Counted from the first letter of the stretch, positions 1-6,507 are shown. The stretch: 16,015 nucleotides of DNA from Lutispora sp041687175 (GCF_041687175.1 NZ_JAWLCK010000063.1:1-16015), one strand, 5' to 3'. The notes: generated from the letters alone by a model not told the origin. A program made the numbers and translations.

Positions 1-56
1 CTCCAGGTGCTAATATATATTCTGGTTTAAAAAGACAGAAATAGGAGGCTTACTTA
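1..56. repeat. Left copy of a 56-bp direct repeat flanking the 4.1-kb islet
   Basis: This stretch matches 4114-4169 at 54 of 56 positions (differences at 38 and 52) with no gaps. The other copy is the leader and ribosome binding site of the glycosyltransferase gene. This copy keeps the AGGAGG at 43-48 and, seven bases later, an ATG at 56-58 that runs into TGT TAA, so it is a translation start with no gene behind it. The repeat starts at the very first base of the window and may extend further left. It could be a relic of a duplicated gene start, or the scar of a recombination event that placed the islet here. Confidence 0.9.
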
Positions 57-103
57 TGTGTTAATCCCAAAAAGTCTGTATAATAAATCAATTAATAAAT
101 AAA

Positions 104-137
104 GGGGCAGGTGCGGTTAAAAAATCGTACCTGCCCC
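104..137 (-). terminator. Hairpin terminator for the minus-strand islet genes
   Basis: A 12-bp stem, with one G-T pair, is formed by GGGGCAGGTGCG (104-115) and CGTACCTGCCCC (126-137) around a 10-nt loop. Read on the minus strand, it is followed by a T-rich run (complement of about 90-103). It lies just after the stop codon of the last minus-strand gene and should end that operon. On the plus strand no T-run follows, so it is not expected to stop transcription in that direction. Confidence 0.85.
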
Positions 138-184
138 AAAGGATATAAGCATTTTTTCTTGTCTCTCTTAATATACTTAGTTCT

Positions 185-883
185 TTATTGATAATGTGGA
201 TTTATTATTTCAATTTCTATGTTTTCTTCAATATCCTTTACTCTACTTTCCCAATATTCTCTATATCTTCTATTTACATCCGGATTCGTAATGATTTTAT
301 TTTCAGTTTTTTTAACTTCAGGCAATATCCCTAATTCGATACCTTCTTTAATAAAGCTATTTTTTAGATTTTCGATAGCATAGTATAGCTGAATCTGACT
401 AGGACGAAAATCTGACCAGTATTGTTCTTCTGTCAAGCCCAATGCTTTGATATAATCTTTCATGAAAGTTTTTCCTTCTTCTTCGAGTTCTTGATCATAA
501 ATTTCTTTTTCTTTCAAAGATAGTGCTTTAGCTTCCTCAATTGAAATGGATAATCCATTATCTTTAGCCATTTCGTATAATACTTTTATTTTGGCTCTCC
601 TTCTGATGACATCTGCATAACTATCTGAATCTTTTATTGTTCCGTCCATATTATAGAGTTTTTTATACATTTCAACTTCATCTTTGTAAATTTCTATACC
701 ATTTGCTTTAGCAACAACTTCTTTATTATCCATGCTCATATATTCTTTCATAATTTGCCCTAATTCTAAGACCTTCGATTTATCCAGAGGTATCATTTCA
801 TAATTGCTGACTGCGTTAGATATTGAAATGGCAGTAATAATAAAAATTCCAGATATTATAAAAATATTAACCTTTCTTTTCAT
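185..883 (-). CDS. Exported SurA N-terminal-domain-like protein without a prolyl isomerase domain
   Basis: The 232-aa protein starts with a positively charged stretch and a hydrophobic segment (about residues 7-24), so it is secreted or membrane-anchored and faces the wall. Residues 56-120 (VVAKANGIEIYKDEVEMYK, then a charged helix and 'AKDNGLSISIEEAK') resemble the chaperone part of SurA/PrsA-type foldases: 'NG..I...E' followed by a helix and a 'G..IS.EEA' turn. Residues 140-175 ('YIKALGLTEEQYW') continue that pattern. No parvulin isomerase domain fits in the remaining length, so at most it would be a chaperone or sensor. The start has a good GGAGG. It is the last gene of the unit with the transpeptidase-like and SH3 genes, 76 bp after its neighbour. 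The family assignment is by pattern only; the function is inferred. Confidence 0.75.
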   Translation of the reverse strand: MKRKVNIFIISGIFIITAISISNAVSNYEMIPLDKSKVLELGQIMKEYMSMDNKEVVAKANGIEIYKDEVEMYKKLYNMDGTIKDSDSYADVIRRRAKIKVLYEMAKDNGLSISIEEAKALSLKEKEIYDQELEEEGKTFMKDYIKALGLTEEQYWSDFRPSQIQLYYAIENLKNSFIKEGIELGILPEVKKTENKIITNPDVNRRYREYWESRVKDIEENIEIEIINPHYQ

Positions 884-959
884 TAACTACACCTCCTAGC
901 CATTTTAGATGGTAAGGCTTAAGGCTTAGAGGAATTTAAGGGCTAATTGCAGTGAATAT

Positions 960-1970
960 TTAATGCAAGTGGTTAGGATTATTTTCAAGACATTTTATTA
1001 TAATTTTTTTCATTGCTTCTTCTGCTAAGTCTTTATCTTTAAATTCTACATTCATAACAATGACACCAACTATTTTAGGATCATCTTCTATGTTAGTTGC
1101 AACATATGAGGTAATATATTTTTTATCTGATGTCATATCACTAACCCCACCAATTCCGCTTATTTTACCGTCAATAGATATATCCTTCAGAGCAGACACA
1201 ATGGCATTGGTTACATCTTTTGATGCAACTTGCTTTAAGGCAAGTTGTTTATTATTATTAATTTTAATCTTTACTATATTCTTTAAGCTTTCATCAAGAA
1301 AGGGTTTGTACAATGTTCCTTCATTTAGTAAAGCAGATATAGAAGAAGCCATCTGTAATGGTGTAATAGTAAATCCTTTACCTATAGAGGTAGCAGCAAG
1401 ATTTAGATTATTTAATTCTATACCAGAATCATGGTTTCTTAGCCCAAATAGCTCCAAGTTTTCGTAGAATTTTTCTTTTCCAATTTTTAATGCTGCTTCT
1501 ATTGCTGCAATATTACATTTAGATTCGATTCCCTGTAATAAGGTCTGTTTTCCATGTCCTTTAAAGTTCCAGCAATAAAATATTTTCCCGTCAACATTTA
1601 GACGCCCTTTACAATCATACATATCTTTAGGTTTAACGGAGTTTTCTTTTAGAGACATTGCAAATGTTAATATTTTAAATATTGAACCCGGCTCAAACTC
1701 CTTATAAACATCACCATAACCAGCTAAGATTTCACCAGTATTTATATCCATAAAGAGTATGGACTCAATAGAGTCTTTTGGTATAAGTTCAACTTCATTA
1801 TCAACAATAGCTTGATATTTACTTTTACTTTCTAAATCGTAATTTATTATACTAGATTCTGTATCTGCATTAGTGATGGATGTAGCATATGTAAAGCCGA
1901 TAACTGCGGAAATAATGGCAATGCTTATACTACACCATATAATTATTTTGCTTCTTTTATTTATAGCCAT
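960..1970 (-). CDS. Membrane-anchored penicillin-binding transpeptidase-like protein with degenerate active-site motifs
   Basis: The 336-aa protein has one N-terminal membrane segment (about 9-29), an outside domain that begins around residue 65, and a transpeptidase fold of the FtsI/PBP2 type. The SxxK motif is present as S96-I-F-K99 in 'EPGSIFK', and 'ATSIGKGFTITPLQMA' (193-208) is the usual 'iG.G.i..TPLQ.a' stretch. The other two motifs have decayed: the SxN position reads K151-C-N153 ('ESKCNIA'), and the KTG position reads I273-G-G275 ('SGIGGVSDM'). There is no dimerisation, glycosyltransferase or PASTA domain, and it is roughly half the length of a normal class B PBP. I infer a pseudoenzyme, perhaps one that binds peptidoglycan or a beta-lactam without cross-linking. 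It has a GGGAGGA site and follows the SH3 gene by 30 bp. Confidence 0.85.
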   Translation of the reverse strand: MAINKRSKIIIWCSISIAIISAVIGFTYATSITNADTESSIINYDLESKSKYQAIVDNEVELIPKDSIESILFMDINTGEILAGYGDVYKEFEPGSIFKILTFAMSLKENSVKPKDMYDCKGRLNVDGKIFYCWNFKGHGKQTLLQGIESKCNIAAIEAALKIGKEKFYENLELFGLRNHDSGIELNNLNLAATSIGKGFTITPLQMASSISALLNEGTLYKPFLDESLKNIVKIKINNNKQLALKQVASKDVTNAIVSALKDISIDGKISGIGGVSDMTSDKKYITSYVATNIEDDPKIVGVIVMNVEFKDKDLAEEAMKKIIIKCLENNPNHLH

Positions 1971-2000
1971 ATATGCTTATCCTCCCTTAATTATTATTAA

Positions 2001-2393
2001 TTATTTAGCGTCTAAAATTCTAGCTGGATTTGTTATAGATATATAGTTTTCATGAACCCAACCTTCCTTTCCCTCATTTTGTCCGGATTCTACGTAAACA
2101 TAAAGGAAAGGCGTATTTCTTGTCGTATCATTATAAACTGCAACATCATCATACTTATACAAGGAACCTAAAGATGGATAATTAGTACCAGGACCACTTC
2201 TCAAACGAACTCCATTGCCTGTGATATAGCCTAATCCCAGAAATTGCAATTCTCCAGGTTCTACTATAGAAGCAGCTTCTATGCCATTTTCATTAAGAAC
2301 TATAGCTGTTGGAGCTATCTCCTCTGCAAATGCAATCCCAAACGATGACATAACAATTATAACTGATAGTAAAATGCTAATTACTTTTTTCAT
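2001..2393 (-). CDS. Secreted bacterial SH3-domain protein
   Basis: The 130-aa protein has a clear signal peptide (MKK, hydrophobic core, cleavage likely after 'AFA' at residue 23). Residues about 55-122 form a bacterial SH3 (SH3b/YgiM type) domain, seen in 'GNGVRLRSGPGTNYPSLG' and the closing 'EGWVHENYI'. Such domains commonly bind peptidoglycan peptides or other cell-wall ligands. There is no enzymatic domain, so it is probably a wall-binding or sensing partner. It is the first gene of its unit: GGGAGGT lies 8 bases before the ATG, and a 71-bp promoter-like repeat lies 60 bp upstream. Its association with the transpeptidase-like and SurA-like genes supports a role at the cell wall. Confidence 0.88.
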   Translation of the reverse strand: MKKVISILLSVIIVMSSFGIAFAEEIAPTAIVLNENGIEAASIVEPGELQFLGLGYITGNGVRLRSGPGTNYPSLGSLYKYDDVAVYNDTTRNTPFLYVYVESGQNEGKEGWVHENYISITNPARILDAK

Positions 2394-2452
2394 TTGAAAA
2401 ACCTCCCTTTATATATTTTATATAATTTTCTTATGTGTAATTTTCGCTATAC

Positions 2453-2523
2453 CAATGGAATCACCTCCATTTGCCTTTTACCTATATAACGAAATGGAGT
2501 GGGTGTTATGGGACACTTGTTTT
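2453..2523 (-). repeat. 71-bp element, copy A, upstream of the SH3 unit
   Basis: This block is 65/71 identical, with no gaps, to 3810-3880, and both lie 54-60 bp before the first gene of a minus-strand unit. Read on the minus strand, it holds TGTCCC, CGTTATA, a Shine-Dalgarno-like GGAGGTGA and ends at a TTG. It also has an imperfect inverted repeat (CTCCATTT / AAATGGAG at 2465-2472 and 2491-2498). Just outside it, AGCTATA / TATAGCT (2528-2534, 2546-2552) form a small hairpin without a T-run. Sharing of this exact block by two units points to shared regulation. Confidence 0.9.
2485..2515 (-). promoter_or_regulatory. Candidate ECF-type promoter for the SH3 unit
   Basis: On the minus strand TGTCCC (2510-2515) and CGTTATA (2485-2491) are 18 bases apart. 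A CGT-type -10 with a non-TTGACA -35 is typical of ECF sigma factors; the exact factor is not known from this window. Both motifs are identical in copy B. No better sigma-A promoter was seen between here and the gene. Confidence 0.5.
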
Positions 2524-2623
2524 GTTGAGCTATATAATTTTGCTCTATAGCTGTTTGTTGTGAGTACCTTTTCTAATATGAGCAGCCTTTTTTCTTAACA
2601 ATTTTTTTCTATCAGGGTAAGAA

Positions 2624-3289
2624 CTACTTTATATTGTGTTTATATTTGATGGCTCTTAATGGTTTATCATTTATGTCATATGAAGTGATACTGCTGATAA
2701 CATCTGTATATATATAGAAGCTACCTTTTTCTTTTAAAAATTTATCTTGATCATATATCAATATAAAATAGCCTTCTTCATTTATTGGAGGTTGCTTTAC
2801 TTCTCCATTTATGAATTGAATTTCAATCTTTTTAATCCTTTTATCAAAAACACGTCCGCCTATAACACAACGATCTGTGTTGCTATCATAAAAGCCAATC
2901 TGAGTGAAAGCATTCTTTGCTCTAATAACATACTCTTCATCATCTTTACTTTCATATGTTGTGAAAGCATTATTTCCTATGCTTTGAACTTTGTTATTAG
3001 TTATAATACTACAGATTCCAGTATTATATTGATTCAGGATGGGATTTTGTAGCCTTCTATCTTTAAAGCTATAGACAGTGTAAATGGAGTTTTTGTACGC
3101 TTTCTGTTTGCCAATTGATATATGCTTAATGTTTTTATAGTTCTGGTAAATTAAGGTACTAATATAATATTCATTTTTAAAGGTGTAATTAGCAATATGA
3201 GTCATTATACTATATACGGAAAAGATAATAGACGAAATTATAATAATAAATGAAAAAGAGATAAAAATGTAAGAATGTATTTTTTTCAT
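2624..3289 (-). CDS. Membrane-anchored protein of unknown function
   Basis: The 221-aa protein has one N-terminal membrane segment (about residues 8-29) and a long outside part. The last third ('VIGGRVFDKRIKKIEIQFING', 'EEGYFILIYDQ', then 'SYDINDKPL') reads like a small beta-sandwich with alternating hydrophobic residues, a pattern common in membrane-tethered proteins of Firmicutes. I recognise no enzyme motif. The start is supported by GGAGGA six bases upstream. It is the second gene of the unit that begins with the small secreted protein at 3756, separated by 95 bp that contain a 10-bp-stem hairpin. No clear terminator follows its stop, so read-through into the next unit is possible. Confidence 0.75.
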   Translation of the reverse strand: MKKIHSYIFISFSFIIIISSIIFSVYSIMTHIANYTFKNEYYISTLIYQNYKNIKHISIGKQKAYKNSIYTVYSFKDRRLQNPILNQYNTGICSIITNNKVQSIGNNAFTTYESKDDEEYVIRAKNAFTQIGFYDSNTDRCVIGGRVFDKRIKKIEIQFINGEVKQPPINEEGYFILIYDQDKFLKEKGSFYIYTDVISSITSYDINDKPLRAIKYKHNIK

Positions 3290-3311
3290 ATGTTCCTCCA
3301 GAAATAATAGA

Positions 3312-3345
3312 ATAACACAATATTTACGCTATAACATTGTGTTAT
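3312..3345 (-). terminator. Intercistronic hairpin, possible attenuator
   Basis: ATAACACAAT (3312-3321) and ATTGTGTTAT (3336-3345) pair perfectly over 10 bp around a 14-nt loop. On the minus strand a moderately T-rich stretch follows, and then the GGAGGA of the next gene. It could partly terminate transcription after the first gene, or protect its message. The stem is AT-rich, so its strength is uncertain. Confidence 0.45.
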
Positions 3346-3384
3346 CCCATCATTATTTTATTTTATGAACATTAACTGTTTCAG

Positions 3385-3756
3385 TTACCAAGTTATATAA
3401 TGATAAACTTCATACCAGTTCTCTATTCTATAAAACTCTGTTTCTGCTTCATCCATAGCGTAGGTTTCAATATAATCAAGTTCATAGTTATTTTGAAATC
3501 TAAGCTCTTTGTAATATGTTTTGCTTGATATAATGTCACGCTCACCTGATATCTTCCAAACTTTATATTTAGTGACTATTCTATCTATAACAGTGTCAAA
3601 CATATAATCGGGGGAAATTATATCTGATGAAATTGCTATATTAGGCACAATTTCTTGTATAGCGGAAGTTGATTCTGTTTCATCAGCAAAGATAGCAGCG
3701 CTCGATAAAAATGAAATCGTCATTGTAAGCATAAGTAATACTAATCTCTTTCTCAT
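3385..3756 (-). CDS. Small secreted protein of unknown function
   Basis: I place the start at 3756, giving 123 aa, because AGGAGGT lies seven bases before that ATG; an in-frame ATG at 3786 would put this ribosome binding site inside the gene. The protein begins MRKRLVLLML with a hydrophobic core and a likely cleavage after 'AIFA' (about residue 24). The mature part is acidic and rich in tyrosine and tryptophan near its end ('FYRIENWYEVYHYITW'). No known domain is recognised and there are no cysteines. It is first in its unit, behind copy B of the 71-bp element. Its export and shared promoter element suggest it works with the other islet proteins; nothing shows how. Confidence 0.72.
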   Translation of the reverse strand: MRKRLVLLMLTMTISFLSSAAIFADETESTSAIQEIVPNIAISSDIISPDYMFDTVIDRIVTKYKVWKISGERDIISSKTYYKELRFQNNYELDYIETYAMDEAETEFYRIENWYEVYHYITW

Positions 3757-3809
3757 AGGTAATACCTCCTTAAACTTATTACTCATATATATTCAAATAA
3801 CTCTCAAAT

Positions 3810-3880
3810 CAATGGAATCACCCCCATTTGTCTTTTACCTATATAACGAAATAAAGGGGGTGTTTTGGGACACTTGTTTT
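3810..3880 (-). repeat. 71-bp element, copy B, upstream of the small secreted protein
   Basis: This is the second copy of the element at 2453-2523 (six mismatches, no gaps). Its inverted repeat is built differently: CACCCCC / GGGGGTG pair perfectly, while the CTCCATTT arm pairing of copy A is lost. As in copy A, the block ends at a TTG preceded by a purine-rich GGGGGTGA, followed within one codon by a stop. Conservation ends sharply on both sides, which suggests selection or a recent duplication of just this unit. Confidence 0.9.
3842..3872 (-). promoter_or_regulatory. Candidate ECF-type promoter for the 3756->2624 unit
   Basis: TGTCCC (3867-3872) and CGTTATA (3842-3848) on the minus strand have the same 18-base gap as in copy A. 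The spacer between them differs between the copies at several positions while both boxes are unchanged, which is what a promoter would show. Confidence 0.5.
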
Positions 3881-4172
3881 CAAATATATAAGCCTAATAC
3901 AATTTTACCATATTTTTCTTTTAAGTTACTTATAATCAAATATTAAATATCCAAAAAAGTGGAATAATATAATGAGAATGTGAAGAATGATAAAGTTAGA
4001 TTGGCAGAGAAAGAACTAAAACGGCTAAATAAAAAGAAGAAAAAGTAGCCATAAAATCGTCAAATAAACCGGAAATATATATATAGTATTTTTTCTGGAG
4101 TTTAATAATTTTCCTCCAGGTGCTAATATATATTCTGGTTTAAAAAGACAAAAATAGGAGGCTTGCTTAGAA
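3881..4172 (+). promoter_or_regulatory. Non-coding divergent region and leader of the glycosyltransferase gene
   Basis: This AT-rich stretch separates the minus-strand islet from the glycosyltransferase. TATAAT-like boxes occur at 3931-3936 and 3968-3973 without convincing -35 partners. Two local inverted repeats sit near the gene: CCGGAAA / TTTCTGG (one G-T pair) and CTGGAG / CTCCAG. A CCTCC at 4113-4117 could pair with the GGAGG of the ribosome binding site (4157-4161), enclosing a CCAG / CTGG hairpin, so translation may be controlled by folding. No known riboswitch consensus was recognised. Confidence 0.4.
4114..4169 (+). repeat. Right copy of the 56-bp direct repeat; ribosome binding site of the glycosyltransferase
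   Basis: This copy is 54/56 identical to 1-56. It carries the AGGAGG (4156-4161) used by the glycosyltransferase ATG at 4173, with an 11-base gap that is longer than usual; in the left copy the gap to its orphan ATG is seven. The CCAG, CTGG, CTCC and GGAGG segments are unchanged between copies. Confidence 0.9.
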
Positions 4173-5420
4173 ATGTTTAAAGACATACTGCATTTTGTGT
4201 TTGTCATAGTGCAGATTCTAGCTCTATTATACGGATTATATTACTTTTCAACATCAATATACGGTATTGTAGAAAAGTTTAATAAGAAACCCTCAAGGAA
4301 TTATTTGCCTTTGAAGAAATTCGCCATATTCATACCTGCCCACAATGAGGAAAAGGTAATAGGAAATATAGTAGAAAACTTAAGACATTTAAACTATCCC
4401 AAAGACTGCTATGATGTTTTTGTCATAGCCGATAATTGTACCGATAACACTGCAAAAATAGCGGCAGAAGGTGGAGCCAATGTACTGTTAAGATATAACG
4501 AGGAGAAAAGAGGAAAGGGTTTTGCGCTGCAATGGGCTTTCAGAGAAGTATTATATAGAAAAGATGCTGATTATGATGCGACAGTTATATTCGATGCTGA
4601 CAATCTGGTATCAAAGGATTTTCTGAAAGAAATGAATAATAAGCTATGTGAAGGTCATAAGGTTCTTCAGGGCTACATAGACAGCAAAAACCCTGAGGAC
4701 TCCTGGATTACCTGCAGCTATTCCATTGCATTCTGGTCTGCCAATAGATTATTCCAATGTGCAAGGGAGTATTTAGGTCTAAGCTGTCAAATAGGAGGCA
4801 CAGGTTTTTGTGTCGACACAGATATACTGAAAAGGATAGGCTGGGAAGCTACCTGTCTGGTAGAGGACTTGGAATTTACAATGAAGCTTATGCTTAACGG
4901 CATAAGAGTTGGATGGGCTCATAATGCAGTGGTTTATGATGAAAAACCTCTTACCATGGCCCAATCCTGGAGACAAAGGAGAAGGTGGATGCAAGGCTTT
5001 GCAGATGTATGCTCCAGATATTTTGTTAAGCTCATGGTCAAGTCGGTTAAAGACAGGAATCTTGGCCTGTTTGATTGTGCCCTTTATACGCTCCAACCCT
5101 ACATGATAATAATGGGTGGATTGATGCTTTTAATACCTGTACTCAATGCCTTTGTATTTGATAATGAGATGCTTATAATCACCAGCATCATGTTCCCCAA
5201 TTTCTTCAAAGCATTTGGGCTGATGCAATTTCTGCTGATACCCTTAGGATTGTTTCTGGATGGCAAATTCAGCTATAAGCTGTTTTTATATTATCCCACA
5301 TATGTTCTATATTGCCTGACTTGGATTCCCATATCCGTACAGGGTGTAATAATGAAAAATAATAAAGAGTGGAGCCACACTCTCCATACAAGAACCCTGT
5401 CAATTCATGAAATTGAATAA
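4173..5420 (+). CDS. Membrane family 2 glycosyltransferase
   Basis: The 415-aa protein has an N-terminal membrane helix (about 6-28), a cytoplasmic GT2 (GT-A fold) domain and three hydrophobic segments at the C-terminus (about 308-328, 347-363, 370-392). The domain shows the expected series: 'AIFIPAHNEE' (51-60), the nucleotide-binding D87 in 'IADNCTDNT', the DxD as D141-A-D143, the E231-D232 acid pair ('CLVEDLEF'), and Q268-R-R-R-W272. The QxxRW motif and membrane segments are those of polymerising or exporting enzymes related to cellulose and poly-N-acetylglucosamine synthases. The sugar is not determinable. No export or hydrolase partner gene lies beside it, so a processive role is uncertain. 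It sits just right of the islet and shares its leader sequence with 1-56. Confidence 0.92.
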   Translation: MFKDILHFVFVIVQILALLYGLYYFSTSIYGIVEKFNKKPSRNYLPLKKFAIFIPAHNEEKVIGNIVENLRHLNYPKDCYDVFVIADNCTDNTAKIAAEGGANVLLRYNEEKRGKGFALQWAFREVLYRKDADYDATVIFDADNLVSKDFLKEMNNKLCEGHKVLQGYIDSKNPEDSWITCSYSIAFWSANRLFQCAREYLGLSCQIGGTGFCVDTDILKRIGWEATCLVEDLEFTMKLMLNGIRVGWAHNAVVYDEKPLTMAQSWRQRRRWMQGFADVCSRYFVKLMVKSVKDRNLGLFDCALYTLQPYMIIMGGLMLLIPVLNAFVFDNEMLIITSIMFPNFFKAFGLMQFLLIPLGLFLDGKFSYKLFLYYPTYVLYCLTWIPISVQGVIMKNNKEWSHTLHTRTLSIHEIE

Positions 5421-5452
5421 TAGACAATATATTTCTATGGATTGTAAAACCA

Positions 5453-5461
5453 TGATATAAT
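5453..5461 (+). promoter_or_regulatory. Extended -10 promoter element for the EamA gene
   Basis: TGATATAAT is a perfect extended -10 (TGnTATAAT) 34 bases before the gene start. No good -35 is present at the usual distance, which is tolerated with an extended -10. Confidence 0.5.
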
Positions 5462-5495
5462 TAAGATAATTATATGATGGTTAGGGGTTTATATA

Positions 5496-6395
5496 ATGGA
5501 TAAAAAAATGGGGATTCTGCTAACTGCTATATCTGCTGCCTGCTTTGGGTTTTTGCCAATATTTGCATCATTAGCTTATAGGAATGGCGGCAATGGGGTT
5601 ACTCTAATATCTATAAGATTCTTATCCGCAGCGGCAATAATGTGGATTATTGTGCTCTTAAAGCAGAAGCAATATAAACTCGGAAAAACTAAAATAATCC
5701 AATTATTCATGATGGGAGCTTTAGGTTATGTATCGACTACTGGAGGTTATTTTTCTGCATTGAATTATATTTCTGCTCCTCTGGTAGCTTTGCTGTTTTA
5801 TACAAATCCCATTATTGTATGCGTTTTATCCTATGTTATCTTTAAAGAAGAGATAAACATCAACAAAGCTATTGCTTTGATTTTATCAGTACTAGGCATT
5901 ATATTTATAGTAGGTTTTAGCCTTGGCAGTATAGATATCCGAGGAGTACTTCTGGCTGTTTTGGCTGCGTTTTTATATTCCGGATATATTATTGCAAGCG
6001 GTAAGTTAGTAACAGGGCTAGATCCCATAGTTGCAGCCACATATGTTGCTTCATCTTGTGCTGTTGTTACAATTGCATTTGGATTTATTACCAATTCCTT
6101 TGTAAAGATAAATCTACCAGTCTTTATATATGGATTTTTTATGGCGGTTTTTTCTACAGTCATAGCCATATTATTCTTTTTTGAGGGAATAAAGAGAATA
6201 GGAGCTTCACATGCAGCAATTGTGAGTACCATAGAGCCTATAGTTACTGTATTGATGAGTGCCTTAATTCTTGGAGACAGAATGAGTATGCCCCAGCTTT
6301 TAGGAGGCGCTCTGGTGGTTATAGGTATTGTGGTGTTGCAAAGGCCCGTGAAGAAAAAGGATGTATCGTTAGAAGAAAACAGCATTAGCGAATAA
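5496..6395 (+). CDS. EamA/DMT-family transporter
   Basis: The 299-aa protein is almost entirely hydrophobic, with about ten membrane helices in two related halves (roughly 1-140 and 148-285), the length and layout of the drug/metabolite transporter superfamily (EamA domains). The end of each half carries the family pattern: 'SAPLVALLFYTNPIIVCVLS' in the first and 'GASHAAIVSTIEPIVTVLMS' followed by 'LGGALVVIGIVVLQR' in the second. It probably exports an amino acid or related metabolite; the substrate cannot be read from sequence. The start has AGGGG a few bases upstream. A MocR regulator follows, and MocR genes are often next to EamA transporters they control, so the pair may be linked functionally. 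Confidence 0.9.
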   Translation: MDKKMGILLTAISAACFGFLPIFASLAYRNGGNGVTLISIRFLSAAAIMWIIVLLKQKQYKLGKTKIIQLFMMGALGYVSTTGGYFSALNYISAPLVALLFYTNPIIVCVLSYVIFKEEININKAIALILSVLGIIFIVGFSLGSIDIRGVLLAVLAAFLYSGYIIASGKLVTGLDPIVAATYVASSCAVVTIAFGFITNSFVKINLPVFIYGFFMAVFSTVIAILFFFEGIKRIGASHAAIVSTIEPIVTVLMSALILGDRMSMPQLLGGALVVIGIVVLQRPVKKKDVSLEENSISE

Positions 6396-6450
6396 TGCTG
6401 TATTTTGTTGCAATATAACATACAGAAAGGATTTAAAATGTTCTTTATTT

Positions 6451-6480
6451 GTGATAAAATTGTATCGATACAGTTATAAT
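6451..6480 (+). promoter_or_regulatory. Promoter of the MocR gene
   Basis: GTGATA (6451-6456) and a perfect TATAAT (6475-6480) are separated by 18 bases. It lies 27 bases before the chosen start codon. Confidence 0.6.
6461..6472. promoter_or_regulatory. Palindromic operator inside the MocR promoter
   Basis: TGTATCGATACA is a perfect 12-bp palindrome lying exactly between the -35 and -10 boxes, so a bound protein would block RNA polymerase. The simplest reading is autoregulation by the MocR protein encoded downstream. No second copy was seen upstream of the EamA gene or bioY. Confidence 0.6.
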
Positions 6481-6507
6481 GCAGTGTCGTTTAAAGAAGG
6501 TAATAAT

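Noticed and set aside
1060..1467. 135-codon open frame on the plus strand
   Set aside because: It lies wholly within the transpeptidase-like gene on the other strand, which has clear family motifs and a ribosome binding site.
3821..3851. SigI-like promoter (CCCCC and CGAA) on the plus strand of the 71-bp element
   Set aside because: The CCCCC box is changed to CCTCC in copy A (2464-2468), and a plus-strand promoter would point away from both gene units.
3979..4048. Lysine-rich small frame from a GTG (23 codons, ending KKKKK)
   Set aside because: There is no ribosome binding site, and an A-rich region gives such lysine runs by chance.
4113..4172. Cyclic-di-GMP or similar riboswitch before the glycosyltransferase
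   Set aside because: None of the conserved core bases of known c-di-GMP riboswitches were recognised; only simple pairings can be seen.
4025..4207. 60-codon frame on the minus strand over the glycosyltransferase leader
   Set aside because: It overlaps the repeat and the start of the glycosyltransferase, has no family features, and its hydrophobic end is only the complement of A-rich DNA.
5831..6421. 196-codon minus-strand frame opposite the EamA gene
   Set aside because: It is the antisense shadow of a clear ten-helix transporter and has no ribosome binding site or family features.
6397..6424. Inverted repeat CTGTAT / ATACAG after the EamA gene
   Set aside because: The stem is only 6 bp of mostly A-T pairs and no T-run follows, so it is not a convincing terminator.
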